NCBI GenBank assembly: GCA_932294295.1 | Contig: OW028576.1 | Coordinates: 41,928,747 to 41,992,746, forward strand | Length of the DNA stretch: 64,000 nucleotides | Direction: 5' to 3' | Origin: Alitta virens | Taxonomy: Eukaryota; Annelida; Polychaeta; Phyllodocida; Nereididae | Shown here: in pieces, positions 30,455 to 41,689 of the stretch | Layout of the letters: every line of letters starts with the position of its first letter | Position numbering within the stretch: the first letter of the stretch is position 1 | Notes under the pieces: model-generated | The model's input: only the letters and a program-made list of their open reading frames with translations | Database searches by the model: none | What the model was told of the DNA's origin: nothing | Made by a program: the position numbers and the translations under genes

Positions 30455-33190
30455 AAATTTTTTTATTTATGCCATAAAAATCATAGTAATACATATATAT
30501 ATATATAGATTTTATTGACATGTAAAATATCATAAATGATACATATGTCATTCAGTTAAAAGATAACATGAAAGAGACATTAATGTAAATACAGAAAGCA
30601 ATAAAATTTCAATAATCAAGGTTCCAGCCACCAAGTTAACTTATAATACGTGTTTAAAATCCACATACACAATAGAAAAAAATACAAGCCGCTAATAAAA
30701 ACATTTCACTCTCAAAGTCCAAAACATGACAAGCACATCATAACTAATAAACTAATAAACTAAATTAATAACTGTGTGGATGCAGGAGATGGTTTTCTCT
30801 ACACATCAGCTTGAAGGAGAAACTTTCCTAAACTAATTAATAACTCAGGTTCCTTGTTTGTCATTATTGCTGTAAACTTAGTTATATCATCTAGAGACAA
30901 GAAGTTGTTAATAAATTTAGTTGCATTCAAAAAAAGGTTAACACGGTGTTGCTCATTACCAGGACAGACAATCAAACAGTGAATTTCGTCTTCTACAAAG
31001 TTTAACGTACACTTTTCACATATTCTATTTGGAGCAGGAATTATTGGTTTATGGTGTCGACCTGTTTCAATCTTCAGGCTATGTGAACTTGTCCTAAATC
31101 TAGCTATTTTAGTTAACACTTTGCGAATTTGTTGCAATTCAAGATAAGGTTCTATTCTACAATCAGTTTTAAATAGTTTATATGTCCTAAGTTTTGGTTG
31201 TTGTGAACTGTCATTTATTGCATTTATAAGTCGCTCATGTTCGGCTTCATAGAGTCTTAGTTTCACTGTGTTAGAGATATTATCAATGTCAAAGTTTCTG
31301 AGGTTACTAATATCATATTCAATGTTGCAGTTATTTAATACATGACACACTTTACTGAACCAGTTATTTCCATTTACTGCATTCACATAAATTTCCTTCT
31401 GAAAATTTAAACATTTCTTAAGTAAACTGTCATCAGGTGCTCTTTCCAATCTTATCCAGTAATTCACCATTCTAATTTTCTGTCTGACATGCAATGGGAA
31501 TCTACCTGTTTCACCATAGACTGCTAAAGATGGTGTTTGTTTTCTAACTCCTAATATGTTTTTAAGATATGCAAGTTGCAAATTTTCTAATTCAGGCATA
31601 GATTTTTCACTTGTCCATATTTCACTATTGTACTCCAGGATAGGTAAAATATAGGTATCAAACATTCGAAGAGATAGCATGGGATCGATTTTTCCTAATG
31701 CTTGTTTTGAATCACCTTGCAGTGCAAAGAGCGCTTTATGAGCTTGTGTTGAGAGGTATTCCGTCATCTTGCTATGTATTCTACGCTTATTAGTAAGCAT
31801 ATGGCCAAGATATTTGAAGCTGTCAACATTTACTAGTTTTTCCCCATTACAGAAGAAGGTGCTTATTGCTTTGTTACCAATCTGCATCACTTTGGTTTTA
31901 CTAACATTTACAATAAGGTGCCATTTTTTACAGTAATTATGAAGTGAATTTATACTATTTTGCATGCAATTAGGAGAATCAGCTACAAGTGCGATGTCAT
32001 CGGCATACAATATATGTGTAAGAGTAAAATCACCTAATGTTATTCCATCTGATTTTTCAAGATGATCGGGTAGATCTGACATAAATTCATTGAATAATTT
32101 TGGGCTGAGGATTCCACCTTGTAATACCCCACATTTGCTGTCAATAGAACCACCGGTATTACCACCTTGGTTTACTCTTGCTTTTGCCTTATCATACATA
32201 CTAATGATAACCTTGAGCATTTTGTCACCAATATTCTGCTGCATCAATTTGTAGTACAAAGCATTTCTATTAATGTAATCGAATGCTTTAGTAAAATCAA
32301 CAAAGCACAAGTATACAGGTTTTCGCATTGCTTGTTGGTAACTTATAACTGTGTCAAGAACAAAGACACAGTCAGTAGTGCTTGACCCAGGGGTGAACCC
32401 AAACTGACAAGGATCATCAAGATTTAGAGCCTCATTTTTAAAGTATAATCTGCTATTTAGGATTGAGTCAAAAATCTTACCCATTACTACATTTACAGTT
32501 ATTTTTCTATAGTTATCAGGATCTGTGCGGTTACCTTTTTTATGTAAAGCATTAATAAGCCCTTCTGACCACTGAGATGGGTATTCACCTTTATCAAAAA
32601 TGTGGTTGAATACAGCACAAAATGGTGTTATAAGATTTTCACCAGCATATTTATAGAATTCTGCGGGTATCCCATCAATGCCAGCCGCTTTATTATTTTT
32701 GAGTCTCCTGAAATGCAGGGCGACCTCTTCTTCAGTTATTACATTATCACAAATATGAGTAGATAGTTCACTACTGCAGCTATAACCGGAATTTTGCACA
32801 GCATTAACTATGTGTGCCATATTTTCAGTGTCAAAATAGTCACGCTCTGGTGGAAGCGATTGTTGTTTAAAGTAGTTATGAAAGGTATCTAAGTCTGGGC
32901 AGTAAACTTGGATTTTTCCAACAGATTTTAATTTATTCCAATACTTCCAGCAATCTGCTTGATTTTTACCCATGAGAGTTTGCATTTCCTTTCTATTATT
33001 TCCTTGAAATTTTCTTTTTTTCTTTTGAGTTACTCGTTTGTAATATCTGTGCATAATACCATATTGCATTTTATTTTGATCCAGGGCTAAATCATTCTGT
33101 TTAGCAAAGTCATTCAAAGATTTTCTGAGATTTTTACACTCACTATCAAACCATTTATTAGTAGGAAAAGTGCTTTTTGCAGATTTAGAT
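30455..33190 (-). mobile_element. LINE A, 5'-truncated
   Basis: It comprises a long RT ORF plus about 340 bp of 3' UTR. The coding frame can be followed upstream of the first in-frame ATG to about 33187, where homology ends, so the endonuclease is missing. The 3' boundary lies near an AGACAGACAGAC run at about 30442-30454. Confidence 0.65.
30799..33117 (-). CDS. Non-LTR retrotransposon reverse transcriptase (LINE A)
   Basis: 772 residues without a stop, the longest LINE frame in the window. RT motifs: NKAAGIDGIPAEF (about 142-154), FVDFTKAFD with the catalytic D near 274, GVLQGGILSPKLF (about 330-342) and YADD (about 371-374). A thumb/connection follows with ILEYNSEIW and LGVRKQTPS. A C-terminal Cys/His cluster (C-x2-C...H...C) lies near 700. 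The family is shared with LINE B. No endonuclease is present, so the copy could not act alone. The clade is not resolved by eye. Confidence 0.85.
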   Translation of the reverse strand: MNDFAKQNDLALDQNKMQYGIMHRYYKRVTQKKKRKFQGNNRKEMQTLMGKNQADCWKYWNKLKSVGKIQVYCPDLDTFHNYFKQQSLPPERDYFDTENMAHIVNAVQNSGYSCSSELSTHICDNVITEEEVALHFRRLKNNKAAGIDGIPAEFYKYAGENLITPFCAVFNHIFDKGEYPSQWSEGLINALHKKGNRTDPDNYRKITVNVVMGKIFDSILNSRLYFKNEALNLDDPCQFGFTPGSSTTDCVFVLDTVISYQQAMRKPVYLCFVDFTKAFDYINRNALYYKLMQQNIGDKMLKVIISMYDKAKARVNQGGNTGGSIDSKCGVLQGGILSPKLFNEFMSDLPDHLEKSDGITLGDFTLTHILYADDIALVADSPNCMQNSINSLHNYCKKWHLIVNVSKTKVMQIGNKAISTFFCNGEKLVNVDSFKYLGHMLTNKRRIHSKMTEYLSTQAHKALFALQGDSKQALGKIDPMLSLRMFDTYILPILEYNSEIWTSEKSMPELENLQLAYLKNILGVRKQTPSLAVYGETGRFPLHVRQKIRMVNYWIRLERAPDDSLLKKCLNFQKEIYVNAVNGNNWFSKVCHVLNNCNIEYDISNLRNFDIDNISNTVKLRLYEAEHERLINAINDSSQQPKLRTYKLFKTDCRIEPYLELQQIRKVLTKIARFRTSSHSLKIETGRHHKPIIPAPNRICEKCTLNFVEDEIHCLIVCPGNEQHRVNLFLNATKFINNFLSLDDITKFTAIMTNKEPELLISLGKFLLQADV

Positions 33191-33574
33191 TTCTTATATA
33201 CAATAACATATTGTTACATAAATATTGGCTCAGGCGATGCCCATTTTGCCATAAGCACCCCCTGTTTAAATCATAAACTACAAGTTAATATTACTGCCAA
33301 GAAAACAAACAAACAAACAAATTACAAAACCTTACATAATAAGTGGAAAGGTGGAAAGGTGGAAAGGTGGAGCTTAAAGAGCAAAGCAGAGACTGCAAAA
33401 GGGGGAGTTGGGCTCATAACTGTATATTGCTGGTATGTTGGTTTTTACAGATAAAGCAATTGGCTATGTAACATTCACTATTGTACATATTTATTAAGTA
33501 TTATTTTAGGTAGGAGGTATAACCAGTTTCGCTATGCATATTGACTTTATCTAGGATAAATGTTGGGGTAATGA
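33191..33574. other. Spacer with simple repeats
   Basis: (AAAC)n at about 33303 and a GGTGGAAA triple at 33345-33370. No gene. Confidence 0.5.
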
Positions 33575-35890
33575 TTAGAAGACCTGGCAGCTGATGACGT
33601 ATGCACTTTTCAGCAAAGACATGATGTATTCTAGGGATGATATATGCTTGAGTTCTAGTATTATATGGATGAGTAATTTCAATTTGTAGATATCAGGAAT
33701 CGTTAATATATTATGTTTTTTGAAGAGTGGTTCACTGTGAGCATTATATTTACTTTTTGAAATTAATCTTATTGCTTTCTTTTGTGAGGTTAATAGACGG
33801 TTCGCACAATGGCCCCAGCATAATATTCTGTAATCTATATGTGAATTTATCAAAGCAAAGTTAAGTATTCTCATAGTATATACAGGTAGGTAATTTTTAA
33901 CTTTTCCTAATATTCCTATTGATTTTGAGATCTTTCTGGATATTTTGTTCAGATGTGCATGCCATTTTAGATTATTGTAGAATGCCAAGGAAATCAAATT
34001 CTTGCACATATTCAATGGTTTGGCCATTTATTTCTAAGTGTGGAGGCTGGACTATTCTATTGTGTGAGTGGAATACCATACATTTAGTTTTAGGGACATT
34101 TAGGGACAATTTGTTTAAGTCTAGCCATTTACTGACGTTTTACAATTCTAATTTTATTTGGTTAGTTTCAATTGGGTTTCTAGTAGGAGTAAGAGACACA
34201 TAAAATGTAGTATCATCAGCATAGCTGATTGTTTTAAAGAGATTTGATGAGAATGACAGATCATTAATGTAAATGATAAATAAGAGGGGACCTAAAATTG
34301 AACCTTGTGGGACTCCTGTTGTTATGGGCAATTCATCAGACTGATATTTTTCTATTTCAACATATTGTTTTCGGTCATTTAGATAATTTTTCATTAGTTT
34401 ATAAGCATTTTCTCTTAAGCCATAATACTGAAGTTTATATAAAAGAATGCTGTGATCTATGGTGTTGAAGGCTTAAGATAAGTCAATAAAATTTGTTCAG
34501 TGGTGTATTTCCTTCATCCATATCTATAATTATACGATCTATTAATTCCAAAGCAGCTGGTTGAGTGGAGTGAAGTTCTCTGAAGCCATACTGGCTGGTA
34601 TAATATAGTTTATTTTTTTTAAAATGATGGTGGATCTGTTTGAATATAACCTTTTCAAAGATTTTTAGAAAATGAATTTAGTAAGGAAATTGGCCTATAA
34701 TTTGTAAGCAGGGTAGCATAATCTTTCTTAAATATAGGAGAAATTTTTGCAAGCTTAAGTTTAGAAGAAAATATACCAGTAGTTAAAGATTGATTAATTA
34801 TAATGCTGAGTGGTTTACAGATTAAATCTTTGAGTTTTTTTTATCAATATTGTAGATATTTTATCATGTCCAAAGCTAACTTTGGATTTTAAACTGTTTA
34901 TTATGTTCATAACTTCATTTTCAGTTACAGTGTTAAATCTTAAGAAATGATTTGAGGGTTGTGTTAAGTATTGTTTGAAGTTTTCATCGGAGGATATCTA
35001 TAAAACTTACTAGAGTTATGACAAGGCTTTGATGGGTTTAGCATGATAGTTGAGACATCCCTAGCATTCAATTGTATCGAAAAAGATAAAGGTCGATGAT
35101 CAAAATTTGTAGCAAAGGGCTTTAGGTTAAAAGTTTGGAATTTTCATAAAGATTAGAGTCACAGATTAAGTAGTCAATAAGGCTTTTACCACAAGGAGTG
35201 TAAAAGTAAAACTTCCTGTGCTCTTATTTTTCATGAAATATCCATTCATTATCCACATACCACTAGATTTACAGAGCTCAATTAATACCTTACCAGGGCA
35301 TAGTGATTGCGTTTAATATCATCAGAAGAAACGGTTATGCCTGGGAAAGTTATTAGGGAATTCAGGGGTTATTGACAGAGAACCTGACATATCTATAATA
35401 TCCCAAAGCAGAAAGTCTTGAAGTTTCCCCATTCTGGCATTGAAATCACCACACATAGCAACAATACCCTTCTTTGTTAAAATGTGAAATTTCTTCTTGG
35501 ATTAGGTGAAAGGCATTATTATCTTGGAAGCTTGATACTGTTGAGGATGAGTCAAGTGGGGAAATGTATAAACCAGCTAGGAATATGTCATTATTATTGC
35601 TTTGTTTATTCTTAAGCCAAAAGGGTGAAATTGAAATTTTTATTACAGTTACTTTCCCATTAGAGTATAAACTATTTCTAATTAACACACCTGTCCCACC
35701 AGCAGTTTTATGGGCTTGGGGTGGTGATATTTCCTTTGAAAATGTTTATATATAAAATTACCAGTGTCTGGCACATAGCTATCTAGTTTCATAGTTTTGA
35801 GAAAGATAATTATTTCACGCTTAGAAAACGTTAAAAAAAATTGATTCATCCAGCGGTGTAACTGCAACTCTACGTGAAACAACAGAGGAA
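33575..35890 (-). pseudogene. LINE D: decayed jockey/CR1-like element
   Basis: The minus strand holds endonuclease-like sequence at 35446-35740 and RT blocks at 34140-34394 (NDRKQYVEI, GVPQGSILGPLLFIIYINDL, YADDTTFY). A C-terminal thumb region lies at 33575-34027 (FALINSHIDYRILCWG, LTIPDIYKLKLL). Frameshifts, stops and small deletions are spread throughout. Confidence 0.75.
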
Positions 35891-37769
35891 TATGAAAACC
35901 TATTTAAAAACTAAATCCTAAAATTTACCAAATGAATAATACACTCAAATTACTTCCTTTTAGTACATTGAATAGCTATGAGTTACTCCAAACATTACAA
36001 TCTGTTAAAAATCGAATTAACAACTTTGTGTTGAAAAATAAGTTTAGAGAATATATCAAAAAATCATTTGTGCATAATTTAATAGAAAACATAAACTGCA
36101 AATACTACACTGAAACAGAGTTGAATGAAATGCAAAAACAAGACAAATTTGATATTTCAATTTTAAATATGAATATAAGAAGTCTGGACAAGCACTGCGG
36201 AGAATTCCAAACAATGTTTGAACAATGAAGAAAGACAACTTTTCCAACACTTGCCGAATGCTGAAAAAACAAGGCAAGATTATTGCAACCTTCATTGTTA
36301 TGGGTAAAATTTTTGACTCTATCTTAAACGCACGACTTTACTATAAAAATGAGGTTCTCAATCTTGATGATCCCTGCCAATTTCGGTTTACCCCAGGAGC
36401 AAGCACAGCTGTGTCTTTATTCTTGATACAGTAATTAAATAACAAAAGCAAAATCGTAAACCTCTCTATCGGTTTTGTCGATTTTACAAAGGCATTTGAC
36501 TACATTAACAGAAATGCTCTATACTATAAACTTATGAATCAAAAGATAGGCAATAAAATGCTTAATACAATAATGAGCATGTATGACAAAGCTAAAGCTA
36601 GAGTTAATCATTTAAGCAATATTGGAGATACGATCAATAGCAGCTATGGCGTTTTGCAAGGTGGAATTCTCAGTCCCAAGTTGTTTAATGAATTTCTATC
36701 TGACCTGCCCAATTATTTAAAGGAATCAATTGGTGTAGCACTTAGTAATCTCATGCTCACACATATTTCATATGCTGACGACATAATTCTACTTGCACAT
36801 TCTGCAACATCACTCCAAAGCAGCATAAATTCTCTCCATTATTTTTGCAAAAAGTGGCATCTAATTGTGAATGTAGGAAAAACTAAAATAATGAAATTTG
36901 GCAATAACAGACAATACCCAAGAAATTGAGAATGTTGAGTCCTTTAAATATCTTGGCCATGTGTTAACAAACAAACGTAACTTGCATAAAAAAAATGACT
37001 GCTTGTCTCGTTACACAAGCACAAAAAGCACTTTTTGCTTTGCAAAGTGACACCAAGCAGACACTAGGACATATTACTCCTAAACTTGCCCTAAAAATGT
37101 TTGACACATATATTTTACCAATCCTTGAGTATAATTGTGAAATATGGTCCAGTAACAAACCTGTAAATGAACTAGAGAAGGTACAATTAGGATACCTAAA
37201 AAATATGTTAGGAGTTAGGAAACAGACCTCATCACAAGCTGTGTATGGTGAGACTGCCAGATTCCCATTACATGTACGACAACAGTTTAGAATGATCAAC
37301 TATTGGATTAAACTAGAAAATCTGCCAGCTAATAATATTCTTAAAAAATTTTTAAATGAGCAAAAAGATATACACACTTCTGGTAATATGCTCAATGAAC
37401 ACTATCCACAAAGAGACCATTTAAGACTTGTAAACAATGAGCTTGAATCCATTGCTAAAACGTTCAAATCTAAAATCTATGAGAAATGTCAGGAAACTAT
37501 GCTAGCTGAAATCAATGACTCTACACTACAGCCAAAACTTAGAACTTATAAACTCATCAAGACTGATTACAGGCTAGAACCCTACTAAACCTTAGCAGAA
37601 AAATGTATAATAAAATAGCCAGATTTAGAGTAAGCCCACATAATTTACGAATTGAAACAGGTAGACATGAAAACCCTATATTGCCAGCAGTTGAGAGATG
37701 ATGCCTAAAATGCAGTATGCGTGTAATCGAAGATGAAAAACATTGTCTCATAGTATGCCCACATAACAC

Positions 37770-40700
37770 ACTAAAGCCACTGTCACACGAGCCGGTTTTG
37801 CCGTAGTGAACCCCTAGTATTACGTAATAGTTGCGGAAATCGCTACCCGGCTCCAAGCCGGCGGCCCTAATACGGCCACCCGTGGATACCCGGCAAGCAC
37901 CCGTGGGACCCTTGGCCAAGCCGCGAAACCCGGCCACGGTAGCCGGTTGTGCCATGCTTGCATGGCACAACCGTAGAAATCTCACGGGTGTAAAAAAAAA
38001 AAAAAAAAACCGTGAAAGCCGGCGGGTGGCCCGTAGAACCCGGCGGGTGGCCCGTAGAAACCGGCGAATTATCCGGCCCTAATTTCACCCCGGCGGCTTG
38101 TTGAGGGGTTCTACGGGTAACCCGGCGGCTTTCACGGGTAACCCGGCAGCTTTTACGGGTAACCCGGCGGCTTTCACGGGAAACCCGCCGGCTTTTTGCT
38201 ACCAGCGTCAGCGTAGGCAGGGAGGGGGGGTTGTATATACTTTAAAAGGTTGCTGCTCCTCTAATATTAGTCCGATTTTCCTCAAATAAAGACTGAATGA
38301 CAGTATAGCTCATACTGATTCCATACGTATTTTCGGATAAAAAAAAACCCGAATATTAAGCGAGATATTTGTCTGAGAAGGCAGTTGTTTGCGGCGGCTG
38401 CTGCTCCATTTATATTAATCCGATTTTCGTCAAATCAGGACGGAATTGTAGTATAAATCATACTGATTCCATACGTGTTTTCGGATTAAGAATAGACCAA
38501 ATATTAAGCGAGATATTCGTCTGAGAAGGTAGCTAAGTTGGCGGAGGCAAACAGTGGTGCTCTCGCAGACGTCCGCGCCCTGACAGTATCAATGCAGGAA
38601 GGGCTGAGCGCTTCTTTAAAATGCTGCTGCTCTCCTAATATTAGTCCGATTTTCGTCAAATTAAAACTGTATTGTAGCATAGTTCATACTGATTCCATCA
38701 TGTTTTTGGATTGAAAATAGACCAAATTGTAAGCGAGATATTCATCTGAGAATGCAGGTGCTCTGTGTATGGTCATGACTTGAATGGTGTGGTCAATATT
38801 TTTGACCATGATATATATACATTGTTTGGATGAGCTTTATTGCAATTCATTTCTACTCATTCTGCCAACTTCCATGACCGTTATGTCAATTGCTATTAGC
38901 ATTTTGAATGATACAAAGAATGGGTGTAGAGAATACAGCAAATGCTCAATACATGTGTCAATTGCCTAATTGCCTAAATTGGGGTTCTTTGACCTGTCAT
39001 TTCATAGTTTGTTCAAAGTTGACACAGTAATTGCTATTAGCATTTTGAATGATACAAAGAATGGGTGTAGAGAATACAGCAAATGCTCAATACATGTGTC
39101 AATTGCCTAATTGCCTAAATTGGGGTTCTTTGACCTGTCATTTCATGGTTTGTTCAAAGATGACACAGTAATATGACATTGTCTTGATTGTCATTCACAA
39201 TTACAAAAAGATGTAACTGCTTTCATTAATTAAAAACAATGTATTCTATTGTAATTACCAGGCAATGATTATATTTGTATATTGGTATTTTTTTTATACA
39301 TGTGAACATTCTTATCTTTTTGTGTTAATTTGAATCTTATTGTGATATTTTGATCAGTATTTGTGTATATTTTTGTAAAATTTAAATCTAATATTGATAT
39401 TGTAATTAGTATTTGTGATTTTATTTGCTATCTTTTATGTACTTATATGGACCAAATATTAAGCTAGATATTCTATATTATATAATAAGCATATAAATCT
39501 ATCTGTCTCTCTAAACTATCTGTCTATCTACATATCTGATTTTCGTGAAATAAAGACTGAATTATTCAGGGAAATGTGTAGAATTTATATAATAGTTAAG
39601 GTGGGGAAAATTAATGGAGTATACTAGGCACAAACAAGAATATTCTTGTTAATAAAGTTAGTAATACCTTATAGAGTATAGATATGTAGATAGACAGATA
39701 GTTATAAGATCTTCACCTAATAATATGTTACTATCAATAATTCATTGATTCGTAATCAATAAAAAACGAAAATAAAACAATGTTTGTTTGCTTGTTGCCA
39801 ATAAAATTCCGACTTGATAAAGATGTCTATGGAGCTATAACAACTATCTATAGATAGATATACTCTAGTTTAGAGTAATCATTTTAGATATTTATTTCAT
39901 TTTATATAAATTATCAATACTTCGTTGTTGTTTCTAAAAATAATCCAACTGGAATTAATATTGATATTGCATGTTCCATCCATGATCAAAACAATCTCCC
40001 TCTTTAATATGCATAATAAACAGGAATCAGTTGAAATTCAGAATTTCAATTAATGCTTGTGATCAATAATGAAAAAGCATGACTTACCCCATTCTTTGTA
40101 TTATTCAAAATGCTAATAGCAATTGACATATATAGGTTATTTGACTTTACAAAACCAAAGGAAAAGTCCTTCCCATTGGCCAGTTGGCAGAATGAGTAGA
40201 AATTAATTGCAATAAAGCTCATCCAAACGATGTATATATAATGGTAAAAAATATTGACCACACCATTCAAGTCATGAACATACACAGAGCACCTTGCTGC
40301 CTTCTCAGACTAATATCACGCTTAATATTTGGTCTATTTTCAATCTGAAATTCTGTGTGGAATAAGTATGAACTCTTCTATAATTCAATATTTATTTGAC
40401 GCAAATCGGATTAATATTAATGGAGCAGCAGCCCCCACCAGACAACCGCCTTCTCAGACGAATATCTCGCTTAATATTTGGTATATTTTCGATCCGAAAA
40501 CAGGTATGGAATCAGTATAAATTATACTACAATTTAGTTCTTATTTAACGAAAATCGGACTAATATTAGGGGAGCAGCAGCCTTTTAAAGTATACTCCTG
40601 GAAGCTGCGAGTTACTCCTACTACTCGCCGGCTTACTCCTACAACTCGGCAAGTAACCCGTAGAACCCGCCGAGTCACCCGTAGAACCCGCCGAGGCACC

Positions 40701-40965
40701 CGTAGAACCCGCCGAGGCACCCATAGAACCCGCCGTGGAACCCGTAGAACCCGCCGTGGAACCCGCCGGCGGGTAACCCGTGGCAGCCGGCGGGTAACCC
40801 GTGGCAGCCGGCGGGTAACCCGGCGGGTAACCCGGCGGGTGCTGCCCCGCCTCTTTTTCCTGCTAGAACCTGCCGCCGAACCGGCGGAAAGAGCTATTAC
40901 ATAACCGTTACGTCACTCTACGGGTTCACTACGGCAAAACCGGCTCGTGTGACAGTGGCTTTAGT
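37770..40965. mobile_element. 3.2-kb foldback transposon inserted in LINE B
   Basis: The terminal 44 bp (ACTAAAGCCACTGTCACACG...) are perfectly inverted at 37770-37813 and 40922-40965. Imperfect inverted homology continues inward about 1.17 kb on the left and 0.89 kb on the right. Each arm holds GC-rich CCCGTAGAACCCG-type tandem units. Next come two or three ~140-bp units containing TAATATTAGTCCGATTTTCG and AATATTAAGCGAGATATT. The loop is AT-rich. No transposase ORF is present, so it is non-autonomous. LINE B coding sequence matches LINE A on both sides. A TA duplication is possible but unproven. Confidence 0.85.
38889..39170 (+). repeat. 141-bp direct tandem duplication within the foldback
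   Basis: ATTGCTATTAGCATTTTGAA starts at 38889 and 39030. The two 141-bp copies differ at only a few positions, so the duplication is recent. Part of the same segment is inverted at about 40090-40130. Confidence 0.9.
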
Positions 40966-41180
40966 CGTGAGTGTGTGTTATTATTTAACGCCTCATCAGC
41001 ACCTGAGTGGGCTATGTAGAGGCCACTTAGTTGTGAGGACCTCTTTAAAATAGCTAATGATCACATAGAAAATTTTGAGCAACTAAACAAAGAAGACAAA
41101 TTTTAGACCATCATGAAATCAAAAGAGCCTGAGTTGTTAAAATCCCTTGGAAAATTTCTTGTAATTATTGATGCCTAATG

Positions 41181-41689
41181 AATGGTTGGGTCATCATCCA
41201 TCGTCGAGCATTAACCATCACCCCCCAAACAAGCAGTTTCTGCACTACAAGCATTTTTGTATATTGTGATCTATGTGCTTTTACACTCATGTACATAACT
41301 GTGCACGATGCCTTGTTATATATACTCCTCATTCAAATTTTGTACTTAAATTAACATTGTGATAATGAACGGTATTAACTGCAGTAATATATGTATTTAG
41401 GGTTACTGTATACATGTGATATATGTCTATATATATTTTTTTTTTAACAAATGTATGTTATCGAATCTTAATGCTCATAATACCGTGCTATTGTTCAGCA
41501 ACTGGTACCATGGATGTATAGATAATCCATTGATAAGGTATACCTTTAACTTTTTATACCATGTATATATATATTTTGAATATAGAAATAGTGAGTAGAA
41601 GTAAACTTAGTACACGTTTTTATCTGTTTTTTTTTTACAAATGTATCATGTATGATATTACTGTGTCAATAAAAGCATATATAATGTTT
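41181..41689. other. LINE B 3' region and spacer
   Basis: No gene. AT-rich, with poly-T runs near 41440 and 41628. Confidence 0.5.

Larger units (their letters stand above)
35932..41180 (+). pseudogene. LINE B: same family as LINE A, internally deleted and split
   Basis: It begins with the start of an endonuclease domain (ISILNMNIRSLDKHCGEF, about 36150-36210). It then jumps to RT residues corresponding to position ~212 of LINE A (GKIFDSILNARLYYKNE, 36303), so most of the endonuclease and the RT fingers are deleted. RT continues at 36534-36929 (GVLQGGILSPKLF, YADD) and 36995-37588, with frameshifts. The C-terminal Cys/His region is cut at 37769 by a foldback element and resumes at 40966 (ECVLLFNA... 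to SKEPELLKSLGKFL, stop near 41178). Confidence 0.8.
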
